From Proteobacteria bacterium UBA5122 (GTDB lineage Bacteria; Pseudomonadota; Gammaproteobacteria; Tenderiales; Tenderiaceae), in NCBI GenBank assembly GCA_002415485.1, contig DHYU01000019.1, positions 35,345 to 47,877 of the forward strand: a stretch of DNA of 12,533 nucleotides. The letters are read 5' to 3'. Below the pieces are notes generated by a model. That model was not told the origin of the DNA. It saw nothing but the letters and a program-made list of their open reading frames with translations, and did not search any database. The position numbers were made by a program, and so were the translations under genes. Positions 6,154-12,533 of the stretch are shown here, one piece after another. Each line of letters begins with the position of its first letter. The first letter of the stretch is position 1.

Positions 6154-9100
6154 ATGACTGGCAACACAGGGAATTGCCGCCAATACGACAGGCTTTCCAC
6201 CATGCATGCGAGGTATGCACCTCCGGTGTTGAAGTCACACCAACCACGCACATCTCATTATCAACAACTGCAAACAGCAAGCACAGACATCTGCTGGATA
6301 GGTGCCGCAGCAGGTTATGGTAAAACCTGGTTCGCCGCTGGCTATCTTGCATGGTCACAGCGCCCATCCATTTGGTATCGCCTAGACGCATTGGACCAAG
6401 ATCCGGTTCGTTTCTTTGAAGGCTTGAGGCAGGCCAGCGCAAGTGCTATTCAAGAGCCCGATCAATTGCCATCATCACACGTGCTATCACTACCGGCGTT
6501 AGCCAATTTTGCTCGTCTCTTTTTTGAACAGCTACTCAATCAGGTTTCTAGCAACACCGTCATTGTGTTCGACAATCTGCAATTCATCGACGCACAACAC
6601 CCGATTTTGTCTGGTCTCAGCGATGCCCTAGAGGCTGTGCCAAACGGCGTACAGGTATTACTACTCAGCCGCGACATGCCACCCGCCAGCTTTGCGCGAC
6701 TACGTATGCACCAACTCATGGATATCTGGTCCAGTGATGAACTGGCCTTCAGCGATCAAGAGATTCTCGGCCTGGCCACTGAGCGCAAGATAGTGCTGAC
6801 CACATCACAGGCGGCAACCATACATCAGCTCAGCCTCGGCTGGCCCGCCGCTGTCACACTATTGCTCAATCAGGTCGAGGAAAACAACCAATTACCAGTA
6901 ACAGCGACACAACAAGCCCCTGAATTGTTATTTGATTATCTGGCCGAAGCAGCCTTCAATCGCGCGCCACTGCCATTACAACAACTGCTATTGCACTGCG
7001 CACACTTACCCTATTTAAACGCAAGCTTGGCCAACAGCTGTCTATCTGATGCCAATGCTGCCAGTCTGCTGCCACAACTGACGCAGCACAATTATTTCGT
7101 GACTGAACACAACAACGGGCAGTACCATTTTCACCCAATGTATCAGAGCTTTTTGGTAACGCGCGCCCGGCAGGTGCTTTCGGCAGATACTCAACAAAGC
7201 ATCAGCCACCGCGCCTGCCGCGAACTCGAAACAGAAGGTGATATCAGCGGTGCTATTCAATTGACGATCGACAGTGAACTCTGGACCTTAGCCGTTGATT
7301 TGATCCTGCGGCATGCTACACATCTAATTACACGCAATGAATTTCAAACCCTGAGCAATAACATCCAGCAGTTACCCGAAGCCTATCTGCAACAAACCCC
7401 ATGGTTGCGTTATTGGCAGGCCCGTTGTTTGATGATGCAAAGACCTGGAGCAAGCCGCTCTATGTTTGCCCATCTCATGAGTGATTTCGAACAACTCGAA
7501 GACAAGCACGGTTATTGCCTGGCTTTTTGTAGCCTGGTCGAAGCTTACTTTATGGCATGGGATGAGTTCAAAAGCCTGGGAGCACCGCTAGGAACTGTTC
7601 TGCAGCGTTATGCCAATGAATACCGTCTACCTCAGCTCGACCCGGTTTTACACAGCTATTTTACAGACTGCGTCGTCAAGGCATTGATGCACTTGCGACC
7701 CACCGACCCGCAATTGCCCGCCTGGGCATCACACTTGCAACACCTGATCATCGACGCCCACCAAGACGATGAACACCGCGTACAAATGGCTGCGACTCAA
7801 CTGCTCTATCAACTGTGGCAAGGGCAATACATCGAAGCCGCAGGCACCGCTACGCTCATCGGTACAACCTTGAGTCAGCCGGATAAAGTCACCATTCCCA
7901 CTACAGCCATGTGGCATGCACTCAGTGCCCATTATTTCAATTTTGCCGCCGACTTTAACCAAAGCCGACAGGCCAGCGCAGAGGTATTCAGTCTTAGTCG
8001 TCGTCACGCAGTCTCGCTATGGGACTTGGCTGCACTCGCCGCCGAGGCCTACGCCCAATTACAGACTGGCCAACTGAAACAAGGCCTGGCCACCATTCAA
8101 CGTATGAGTTCTATCCTGACACCCTACCAACGCCTGTACGAATCTCACTTTTATTATTTAAGTGCATACGCGGCCTTACTCAACCGCCAACTGGATCAGG
8201 CAGAAAGTCACATTCGGCTAAGCCTCAACATGTGCCGCCAACAGGCAACACCTTTTCCCGTTGCGCTCTGCCTACAAGGCTTGGCCCGAATTCAATTGGC
8301 CAAACAACAACTCAACGAAGCTGAAGCCTCACTCGATGAAGCAGCTGCTACTGTTGATGGTATGCACAGTATCGTCATCGATCATCATGACGCATTACTA
8401 CGCGCCCGCATCTGTTTTGCTCGCCAACAACAGGCAGCAGGACTGAAACATTTGCGCAAGGCTATCTCACTCGCGGTTCAGCATCACATCGTAAACCATG
8501 ATTGGTGGCAAGCTGATGTCATGGCAGAACTATGCGCAATTGCAATCGAACATCAGATAGAACCACAGTATGTTCAACAACTGGTGCAACAACGATATTT
8601 AAGTCTACGCGACCCCAGCAAAGCACCCCCGAGTTGGCCATGGCCACTACGCATTTACACCATGGGACGCTGTTCATTATTGGTCAACAATACTCCGCCA
8701 GATAATAAAATCCGTGGCAATGCCAAACCCATGGAGTTGTTGATGGCCTTGATCGCACTCGGTGGTCGTGATGTCAGTGAACAGCGCTTACAGGAAAGCC
8801 TCTGGCCAGATACAGAAGGTGATGAAGCCTACAACCTGCTAACAACCACACTACATCGTTTACGCAAGTATCTAACGGACAAAAACTTCATTCTGATGCA
8901 AGCCCATCAACTCAGCCTCAACCCTCGACTGGTTTGGGTCGATGCCTGGGGCCTGGAGCACTATCTCAACCACCTCAACGATCAGTTACTCAACACCTCA
9001 GTCACTGATATATGTTTCCAGCAACACGCAATGCATCTAAGACAAGAGTATCAAGGCCACTTTTTGCGCGAATGCGAGACTGCCTGGGCACTCGCCTGTC

Positions 9101-9405
9101 GCGAAAGACTGCGTACCAAATTCATGCGCGCCGTCAGACGCCTGGCCGCCGCCTGGCCAACCACACTCTCGACCGAACCTCTGACGGAATTATTGGAACA
9201 CACCTTAAACCTCGACCCATTGCAAGAGGAGCTCTATCGCCTGCTGATTCAATACTTCAGTCAACAAGGCAACTACGAAGGGGTAGAAAGCTGCTATCAA
9301 CGTTGTCGCAACCAAATCGGCCGCACCTTTCGCCGCGAGCCGTTGCAGGAGACCACGGCCTGTTACCTGCGCTATGTTGGTGATCAAACACTCGCCACCA
9401 AATAA
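6154..9405 (+). CDS. SARP/BTAD-type transcriptional regulator with MalT-like STAND ATPase
   Basis: A very large regulator, 1083 residues from ATG 6154. Residue numbers below count from the in-frame GTG at 6142, which adds four. The N-terminal P-loop ATPase resembles MalT/LuxR-type STAND proteins: Walker A GAAAGYGKT at 54-62, IWYRLDALDQDPVRFF at 77-92, Walker B TVIVFDNLQFID at 139-150, and LLLSRDMPPASFARLR at 173-188. Residues about 350-830 are helical TPR-like repeats. From about 838 (PLRIYTMGRCSLLV) comes an OmpR/SARP winged helix, KPMELLMALIALGGRDVSEQRLQESLWPD...LTTTLHRLRKYL. A bacterial transcriptional activation domain ends in EELYRLLIQYFSQQGNYEGVESCYQRCRNQIG. Such proteins act as ATP-gated, oligomerising activators; the inducer is unknown. 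The AAAGGAG site sits 11 bases before ATG 6154. GTG 6142 overlaps that site and is less likely; ATG 6202 is also possible. The gene is divergent from the lipoprotein/beta-roll operon and G+C-poorer than the flanking genes. Confidence 0.9.
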   Translation: MTGNTGNCRQYDRLSTMHARYAPPVLKSHQPRTSHYQQLQTASTDICWIGAAAGYGKTWFAAGYLAWSQRPSIWYRLDALDQDPVRFFEGLRQASASAIQEPDQLPSSHVLSLPALANFARLFFEQLLNQVSSNTVIVFDNLQFIDAQHPILSGLSDALEAVPNGVQVLLLSRDMPPASFARLRMHQLMDIWSSDELAFSDQEILGLATERKIVLTTSQAATIHQLSLGWPAAVTLLLNQVEENNQLPVTATQQAPELLFDYLAEAAFNRAPLPLQQLLLHCAHLPYLNASLANSCLSDANAASLLPQLTQHNYFVTEHNNGQYHFHPMYQSFLVTRARQVLSADTQQSISHRACRELETEGDISGAIQLTIDSELWTLAVDLILRHATHLITRNEFQTLSNNIQQLPEAYLQQTPWLRYWQARCLMMQRPGASRSMFAHLMSDFEQLEDKHGYCLAFCSLVEAYFMAWDEFKSLGAPLGTVLQRYANEYRLPQLDPVLHSYFTDCVVKALMHLRPTDPQLPAWASHLQHLIIDAHQDDEHRVQMAATQLLYQLWQGQYIEAAGTATLIGTTLSQPDKVTIPTTAMWHALSAHYFNFAADFNQSRQASAEVFSLSRRHAVSLWDLAALAAEAYAQLQTGQLKQGLATIQRMSSILTPYQRLYESHFYYLSAYAALLNRQLDQAESHIRLSLNMCRQQATPFPVALCLQGLARIQLAKQQLNEAEASLDEAAATVDGMHSIVIDHHDALLRARICFARQQQAAGLKHLRKAISLAVQHHIVNHDWWQADVMAELCAIAIEHQIEPQYVQQLVQQRYLSLRDPSKAPPSWPWPLRIYTMGRCSLLVNNTPPDNKIRGNAKPMELLMALIALGGRDVSEQRLQESLWPDTEGDEAYNLLTTTLHRLRKYLTDKNFILMQAHQLSLNPRLVWVDAWGLEHYLNHLNDQLLNTSVTDICFQQHAMHLRQEYQGHFLRECETAWALACRERLRTKFMRAVRRLAAAWPTTLSTEPLTELLEHTLNLDPLQEELYRLLIQYFSQQGNYEGVESCYQRCRNQIGRTFRREPLQETTACYLRYVGDQTLATK

Positions 9406-9523
9406 ACCACCTGCCGCCCTACGCTCAATGTTATGGCTGACACGTTTTCTGTACCTAAAACAGCTTGCTAGTGAAAAATTGAAGGCACGGATCGGTCAAT
9501 TTAAGGCCGAGCTTCTATTCTTT

Positions 9524-9555
9524 AGCCCCCGCCAAGGAATCGACGGGGGCTTTTT
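9524..9555 (+). terminator. Rho-independent terminator of the regulator gene
   Basis: AGCCCCCG (9524-9531) pairs perfectly with CGGGGGCT (9544-9551) around a 12-base loop and is followed by a T5 run (9551-9555). It lies about 120 bases past the regulator stop. The - strand side has no good T-run, though the hairpin could still mark the 3' end of the convergent methyltransferase gene. Between 9406 and 9523 I see no gene. Confidence 0.8.
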
Positions 9556-9579
9556 CGTTTAAGGAAGTATGTAACAGGC

Positions 9580-10389
9580 CTAAGGCTTCACAAACTTCAA
9601 GGTCATGCGATCACTCTCACCGATCGCCAAATATTTCTGCCTGTCTTGATCCTTTAAACGCAAACTCGGCGGCAAGGTCCACACGCCTTTTGGATGATCC
9701 TTGCTGTCGTGGGCATTGGCATTCACTTCACTGCTGGCAACAAATTTAAAACCAGCTGCCTCTGCCAAAGCGATCACATAGTCCTGGTTCACATAACCCG
9801 ATTCCGATTTCGGATCCTGTTTCACAGCGGCATTTCCACGGTGCTCAACCACGCCCAAAATTCCACCTGGTTTTAGCGCTGTGTACATCGCAGCAAACAC
9901 ATCCTTTTCTGTGCCCGCCTTCATCCAGTTATGCACATTACGAAAGGTCAGTACGCGATCGGCCGAACCCGCAGGTGCCACCGCCACTTTCGCTGGTGGA
10001 TTTAACACCGTCACCTCAACCTCACCATAAACCTCAGGTGCCGCCGCCAACTTATCGCTAAAACGCTGGGCCGCTTTGCCCGCCCACTCCGAAGCATCCG
10101 GGTCAAAACCTGCGGCATACAGTTTGCCTTCACCCTTTAAATACGGAGCAAGCACTTCTGTATACCAACCACCGCCGGGCGTAATTTCCACCACCGTCAT
10201 ATTGGGCGCGACCTCAAAAAAGGCCAAGGTCTCGGCCGGATCACGATATACATCACGCGCCTTGTTCTCTGCCGAACGATGATCCCCCACCAAGGCCTGC
10301 GCCAACTTGTCATGATCAACCGCCGCCATCGCCATCGGTGCTAGCAACACACTGCACGCAGCCATCGCCGCCACTGCTTTCTTCAACAT
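9580..10389 (-). CDS. exported class I SAM-dependent methyltransferase-like protein
   Basis: A 269-residue protein with a clear signal peptide (MLKKAVAAMAACSVLLAPMAMA, cleavage before AVDHDK), so probably periplasmic. The mature part has a Rossmann methyltransferase plan. Motif I is VVEITPGGGWYTEVLAPYL at about 66-84, an E-x-x-PGGGWYTE form typical of the predicted methyltransferases grouped in COG4798. Later come DRVLTFRNVHNWMKAG, ALKPGGILGVVEHR and YVIALAEAAGFKFVASSEV. The family's substrate is unknown, and free SAM is not expected in the periplasm, so the activity is uncertain. The start ATG 10387-10389 is set by GGGGAGGGA just upstream and by the signal peptide; an 11-residue longer reading to 10422 has no support. 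The gene is alone on its strand, and the MITE-like element lies only 35 bases upstream, so its promoter must be short or lie inside that element. Confidence 0.85.
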   Translation of the reverse strand: MLKKAVAAMAACSVLLAPMAMAAVDHDKLAQALVGDHRSAENKARDVYRDPAETLAFFEVAPNMTVVEITPGGGWYTEVLAPYLKGEGKLYAAGFDPDASEWAGKAAQRFSDKLAAAPEVYGEVEVTVLNPPAKVAVAPAGSADRVLTFRNVHNWMKAGTEKDVFAAMYTALKPGGILGVVEHRGNAAVKQDPKSESGYVNQDYVIALAEAAGFKFVASSEVNANAHDSKDHPKGVWTLPPSLRLKDQDRQKYLAIGESDRMTLKFVKP

Positions 10390-10424
10390 ATTCCCTCCCC
10401 GGAAATTTTCGTTTGATTCCAAAT

Positions 10425-10718
10425 CTAGGGTCTGTTAACACTAATTGGAAATACGCGACGGAGGCCATTTTTTTCGCAGGACAAGGCGTATTGAGCGTGA
10501 TGCACCGGGGTGCATTAGCGAAATACAACGCAGTCATGTGGAAAAATGGCCCCGTCCCTCCGGGTTGCGCCCCAAAATTGGCCATGCGGCGTTACTCGTC
10601 GTTCATTTGGAATAACCAAACTTCTCTCCTCGTGCCTCGCCTAGAGGCGCCTACTTTTGGTGCCTGGCCCATTTTGGGGCAGCAACGCGAAATTTCAATT
10701 AGTGTTAACAGGCCCTAG
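10425..10718. mobile_element. MITE-like element, 294 bp, with terminal inverted repeats
   Basis: The ends CTAGGGTCTGTTAACACTAATTG (10425-10447) and its inverted copy (10696-10718) match at 22 of 23 positions. CTAG at both ends may be a target duplication (4 bp, as in IS5-type YTAR targets, or TA alone). The inside is strongly structured: GGCCATTTTT (10463-10472) pairs with AAAAATGGCC (10542-10551). TGCACC-GG-GGTGCA forms a hairpin at 10501-10514, flanked by GTATT/AATAC. TTGCGCCCCAAAATTGGCCA (10565-10584) is an imperfect inverted copy of 10666-10685. CGCCT-AG-AGGCG lies at 10638-10649. No transposase is encoded, so movement would need one in trans. The transposase family is not certain. Confidence 0.75.
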
Positions 10719-10851
10719 TCCGCATCATATGGACCGCACTCGGCAAATAAAAGTCCGCAGCACGACATTTCGTAAGCGATACGGTATTTCGCATCCGCAC
10801 TCATCCAAGTCGATGACAGATATGCACTAAGCCATTGTTCTAGCTGATCAC

Positions 10852-10881
10852 TCGACAAAAACGCAAGTTGGCAGGTTTATT
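10852..10881 (+). promoter_or_regulatory. possible sigma-70 promoter of ccoG
   Basis: TCGACA (10852-10857, 5/6 match to TTGACA) and TTTATT (10876-10881, 4/6 match to TATAAT) are separated by 18 bases, which would give a leader of about 30 bases before the ccoG ATG. A TTGAT half-site at 10880-10884 resembles half of an FNR box, but its second half is poor. Confidence 0.3.
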
Positions 10882-10919
10882 GATACCCCTCAGCCAAACC
10901 AACAGCCCAGGTATCAGAC

Positions 10920-12353
10920 ATGGCTCAATCATCAAGCCCGCTCTCAAAACAAACATCGCCACAGGCACCAATCTACAGCGAAGAAAAAGAGATCCAGTGG
11001 CAAGTCAACACTGGCGGCAACACCATCCACGCGAAACGCCTGCCCGGCCGCTTTCGTCGTTTCAAATGGCTGACCGCCGCTGGTTGGTTGATCTTTTTTA
11101 TCGCACCCTATCTGCGCTGGGACGGACAACAGGCGATCCTGTTCGACATCCCCGGCCGCCAATTCCATCTCTTTGCGCTGACCGTCCACCCGCAGGATGT
11201 CTGGACGCTGAGCTTCGGCCTGCTGTTTCTGGCCATGCTGCTGATGCTGACCACCGTCATTGCTGGCCGCGCCTTTTGCGGTTATGCCTGTTTCCAGACT
11301 GTATGGACCGATGTCTTCACCTGGATCGAAGACAGACTCGAAGGCCCGCCACGCAAGCGCTATCAACTCGACGCCGCGCCGTGGGGCCTGCGCAAGCTGC
11401 GCATCAAGCTCGGCAAACACCTGGTCTGGCTGAGCATCGCCGCCCTCACCGGCCTGAGTTTCGCCGCCTGGTTTACCGATGCCTACCAGCTGTGGCACGA
11501 CTTTTTTACCCTACAAGCCCATAAAGCCGCCTGGACCACACTGGCGCTGATCACGCTCGGCACCTATGTCTTCGCCGGTTTCATGCGCGAACAACTGTGT
11601 TTATGGTTATGCCCCTACTCGCGCATCCAGGGCGTGATGTATGACCCCAACACCCTGCTGCCCACCTACGATGAGCCCCGTGGCGAACCGCGCGCCAAGC
11701 TCGGCAAACACCAAGCCAACACCAGCGGCGGCTGTGTCGATTGCGATCAGTGCCTGGCGGTTTGTCCCACCGGCGTCGACATCCGCGAGGGCCAGCAGGT
11801 CGGCTGCATCACCTGTGGCCTGTGCATCGACGCCTGCGACAGCGTGATGGATAAACTGCAACGCCCCCGAGGCCTGATCCGTTACGCCTCGCAAAACCAG
11901 TTGGCCGGCACAGGCCGCCGCTCATTCATGCGCCGGCCACAGGTTTTGCTGTCTGCGCTATTACTGCTGACCTCCGCCAGCGCCATTGCTTACGGCCTCG
12001 GCAGCATCAGCCAGGTCGAGTTCAGCCTCGTCGCCCAGCGCCAGCCGCTGTATGTCCTGCTCAGCGACGGCAGCATCCAGAACCGCTATCAACTGCGCAT
12101 CTTCAACAAGAGCAGTCGCACGCAGCACTACCAGCTACGCATCGAGGGCGACAGCGGCGTGCAGCTGGTCCAAAACGATCGGCGCTGGAGCGTCGACAGC
12201 GGCAAACTGCTGGCGACCGATATTGCCGTCCATCTGCCCCGCGACGCGCACGAGCGCCACAGCCGCCGCCTCAGCTTTGCGCTCTACAACCTCGACCAAC
12301 CCGACCACGCCATCGAGCGCGTGCAGACCCTGTTCAGCACGCCCGCCCACTAG
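10920..12353 (+). CDS. ccoG: cytochrome c oxidase accessory protein CcoG (RdxA/FixG)
   Basis: A 477-residue membrane iron-sulfur protein involved in assembly of cbb3-type oxidase; the family has been shown to reduce Cu(II) to Cu(I) for the oxidase. There are about five hydrophobic segments (about 48-65, 97-115, 167-185, 205-222, 342-360). Conserved Cys pairs lie in RAFCGYACFQTVWTD (C120, C124) and QLCLWLCPYSRIQGVMYD (C227, C231). Two 4Fe-4S motifs follow: CVDCDQCLAVCP (C272, C275, C278, C282) and CITCGLCIDACD (C296, C299, C302, C306). The last 115 residues are the periplasmic Ig-like FixG tail. Length is normal and no key Cys is missing. CFQ replaces the more usual CPQ in the first motif. ATG 10920 has a modest AGG site eight bases upstream. 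No ccoNOP or fixH follows: the next gene is an ABC-F protein, so the cbb3 genes must lie elsewhere. Confidence 0.94.
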   Translation: MAQSSSPLSKQTSPQAPIYSEEKEIQWQVNTGGNTIHAKRLPGRFRRFKWLTAAGWLIFFIAPYLRWDGQQAILFDIPGRQFHLFALTVHPQDVWTLSFGLLFLAMLLMLTTVIAGRAFCGYACFQTVWTDVFTWIEDRLEGPPRKRYQLDAAPWGLRKLRIKLGKHLVWLSIAALTGLSFAAWFTDAYQLWHDFFTLQAHKAAWTTLALITLGTYVFAGFMREQLCLWLCPYSRIQGVMYDPNTLLPTYDEPRGEPRAKLGKHQANTSGGCVDCDQCLAVCPTGVDIREGQQVGCITCGLCIDACDSVMDKLQRPRGLIRYASQNQLAGTGRRSFMRRPQVLLSALLLLTSASAIAYGLGSISQVEFSLVAQRQPLYVLLSDGSIQNRYQLRIFNKSSRTQHYQLRIEGDSGVQLVQNDRRWSVDSGKLLATDIAVHLPRDAHERHSRRLSFALYNLDQPDHAIERVQTLFSTPAH

Positions 12354-12360
12354 GCCCGCC

Positions 12361-12384
12361 GCCGCCCGTCGACACACGGGCGGC
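12361..12384 (+). terminator. strong hairpin after ccoG, weak or incomplete terminator
   Basis: GCCGCCCGT and ACGGGCGGC form a perfect 9-bp stem with the loop CGACAC, starting eight bases after the ccoG stop. No T-run follows (ACTTGCATTCG), so it may slow or stabilise rather than terminate. Confidence 0.4.
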
Positions 12385-12415
12385 ACTTGCATTCGCGGCC
12401 ACCCCCGAATTCGGG

Positions 12416-12421
12416 TACAAT
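12416..12421 (+). promoter_or_regulatory. possible -10 element of the ABC-F gene
   Basis: TACAAT is a 5/6 match to the -10 consensus, directly after the palindrome CCCGAATTCGGG (12404-12415). A matching -35 is not convincing: TTCGCG at 18 bases or TTGCAT at 23 bases. If used, the leader is about 60 bases. Confidence 0.35.
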
Positions 12422-12453
12422 CCCGCCCTTTTCCCGCCCAGCCGTAAACCCGT

Positions 12454-12477
12454 ATCGTAAATCCAATCGTAAATCCA
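12454..12477 (+). repeat. 12-bp perfect tandem duplication in the ABC-F gene leader
   Basis: ATCGTAAATCCA occurs twice head-to-tail (12454-12465, 12466-12477). A third related copy, CGTAAACCC, begins at 12443. The second copy runs into the AGGA ribosome site of the next gene. Confidence 0.75.
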
Positions 12478-12486
12478 GGATCAGTC

Positions 12487-12533
12487 ATGCTCACCACCGC
12501 CAACATCACCATGCAGTTTGGGGCCAAGCCTCT
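12487..12533 (+). CDS. ABC-F family ATPase, YbiT-like, only the first 15 codons in the window
   Basis: The visible start MLTTANITMQFGAKPL matches the opening of YbiT-type ABC-F proteins (E. coli YbiT begins MLVSSNVTMQFGSKPLF). These soluble proteins have two ATPase domains and bind the ribosomal E site to relieve stalled translation; YbiT's exact role is less clear. ATG 12487 has AGGA at 12477-12480, six bases upstream. The gene runs off the right edge, so domains and completeness cannot be judged. Confidence 0.75.
   Translation, partial: MLTTANITMQFGAKP

Larger units (their letters stand above)
10390..10919. other. 530-bp gene-free interval: MITE-like element plus ccoG upstream region
   Basis: No credible gene is seen here. 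A 126-aa open frame on the + strand (10338-10718) runs through the inverted-repeat element and the start of the exported methyltransferase gene, so it is spurious. Bases 10425-10718 are the mobile element. Bases 10719-10919 are a plain leader region for ccoG with one candidate promoter. Confidence 0.7.

Noticed and set aside
9374..9562. 62-aa frame after the regulator
   Set aside because: It overlaps the regulator's last codons and reads straight through the terminator stem.
10338..10718. 126-aa + strand frame reaching the end of the mobile element
   Set aside because: It crosses the start of the exported methyltransferase gene and the inverted repeats. The protein has no recognisable pattern, and its end coincides with the terminal repeat.
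10880..10893. FNR box upstream of ccoG (TTGATACCCCTCAG)
   Set aside because: Only the left half fits TTGAT-N4-ATCAA. The right half CTCAG matches at three of five positions, too weak to call.

Overview
The window looks like chromosomal DNA of a gammaproteobacterium. The protein families (GlnB, two-domain NadE, CcoG, YbiT-type ABC-F) and their sequence flavour fit that group. Most flanking genes look GC-rich. One 60-base line in the glycosyltransferase gene counts to about 63% G+C, against about 48% for one line in the large regulator gene. I cannot name a genus.

Layout. (1) 1-2317, + strand: the 3' part of a nitroreductase-like gene, then two bases later a TPR/O-GlcNAc-transferase-like (SPINDLY/GT41) glycosyltransferase. 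(2) 2318-4453, - strand: nadE (glutamine-dependent NAD+ synthase) followed by glnB (PII nitrogen sensor), with a terminator after glnB, a perfect inverted repeat across the nadE stop, and an extended -10 promoter before nadE. (3) 4454-5992, - strand: a compact three-gene unit, a 66-aa cytoplasmic-type protein, a 58-aa lipoprotein overlapping it by ATGA, and a secreted protein with an N-terminal coiled coil and eleven uninterrupted 15-residue YadA-head-like repeats. A bidirectional terminator separates it from nadE. (4) 6154-9405, + strand and divergent from that unit: a roughly 1080-aa regulator with a MalT-like STAND ATPase, a helical repeat region, a SARP/OmpR-type winged helix and a BTAD domain. 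The shared intergenic region carries two identical heptamers with an 11-bp period, the geometry known for SARP operators. (5) 9580-10389, - strand: a methyltransferase-fold protein with a signal peptide. (6) 10425-10718: a 294-bp MITE-like element with 23-bp terminal inverted repeats and strong internal hairpins. (7) 10920-12353, + strand: ccoG (rdxA/fixG), without cbb3 oxidase genes in view. (8) 12487 to the end, + strand: the first codons of a YbiT-like ABC-F ATPase behind a leader with a 12-bp tandem duplication.

The most interesting part is the divergent pair at 4.5-9.4 kb. A large signal-integrating ATPase regulator faces an operon for a small protein, a lipoprotein and a beta-roll surface or secreted protein that lacks the membrane anchor of trimeric autotransporters. 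I propose that the regulator controls the operon through the heptamer repeats. This is an inference from layout and sequence only.
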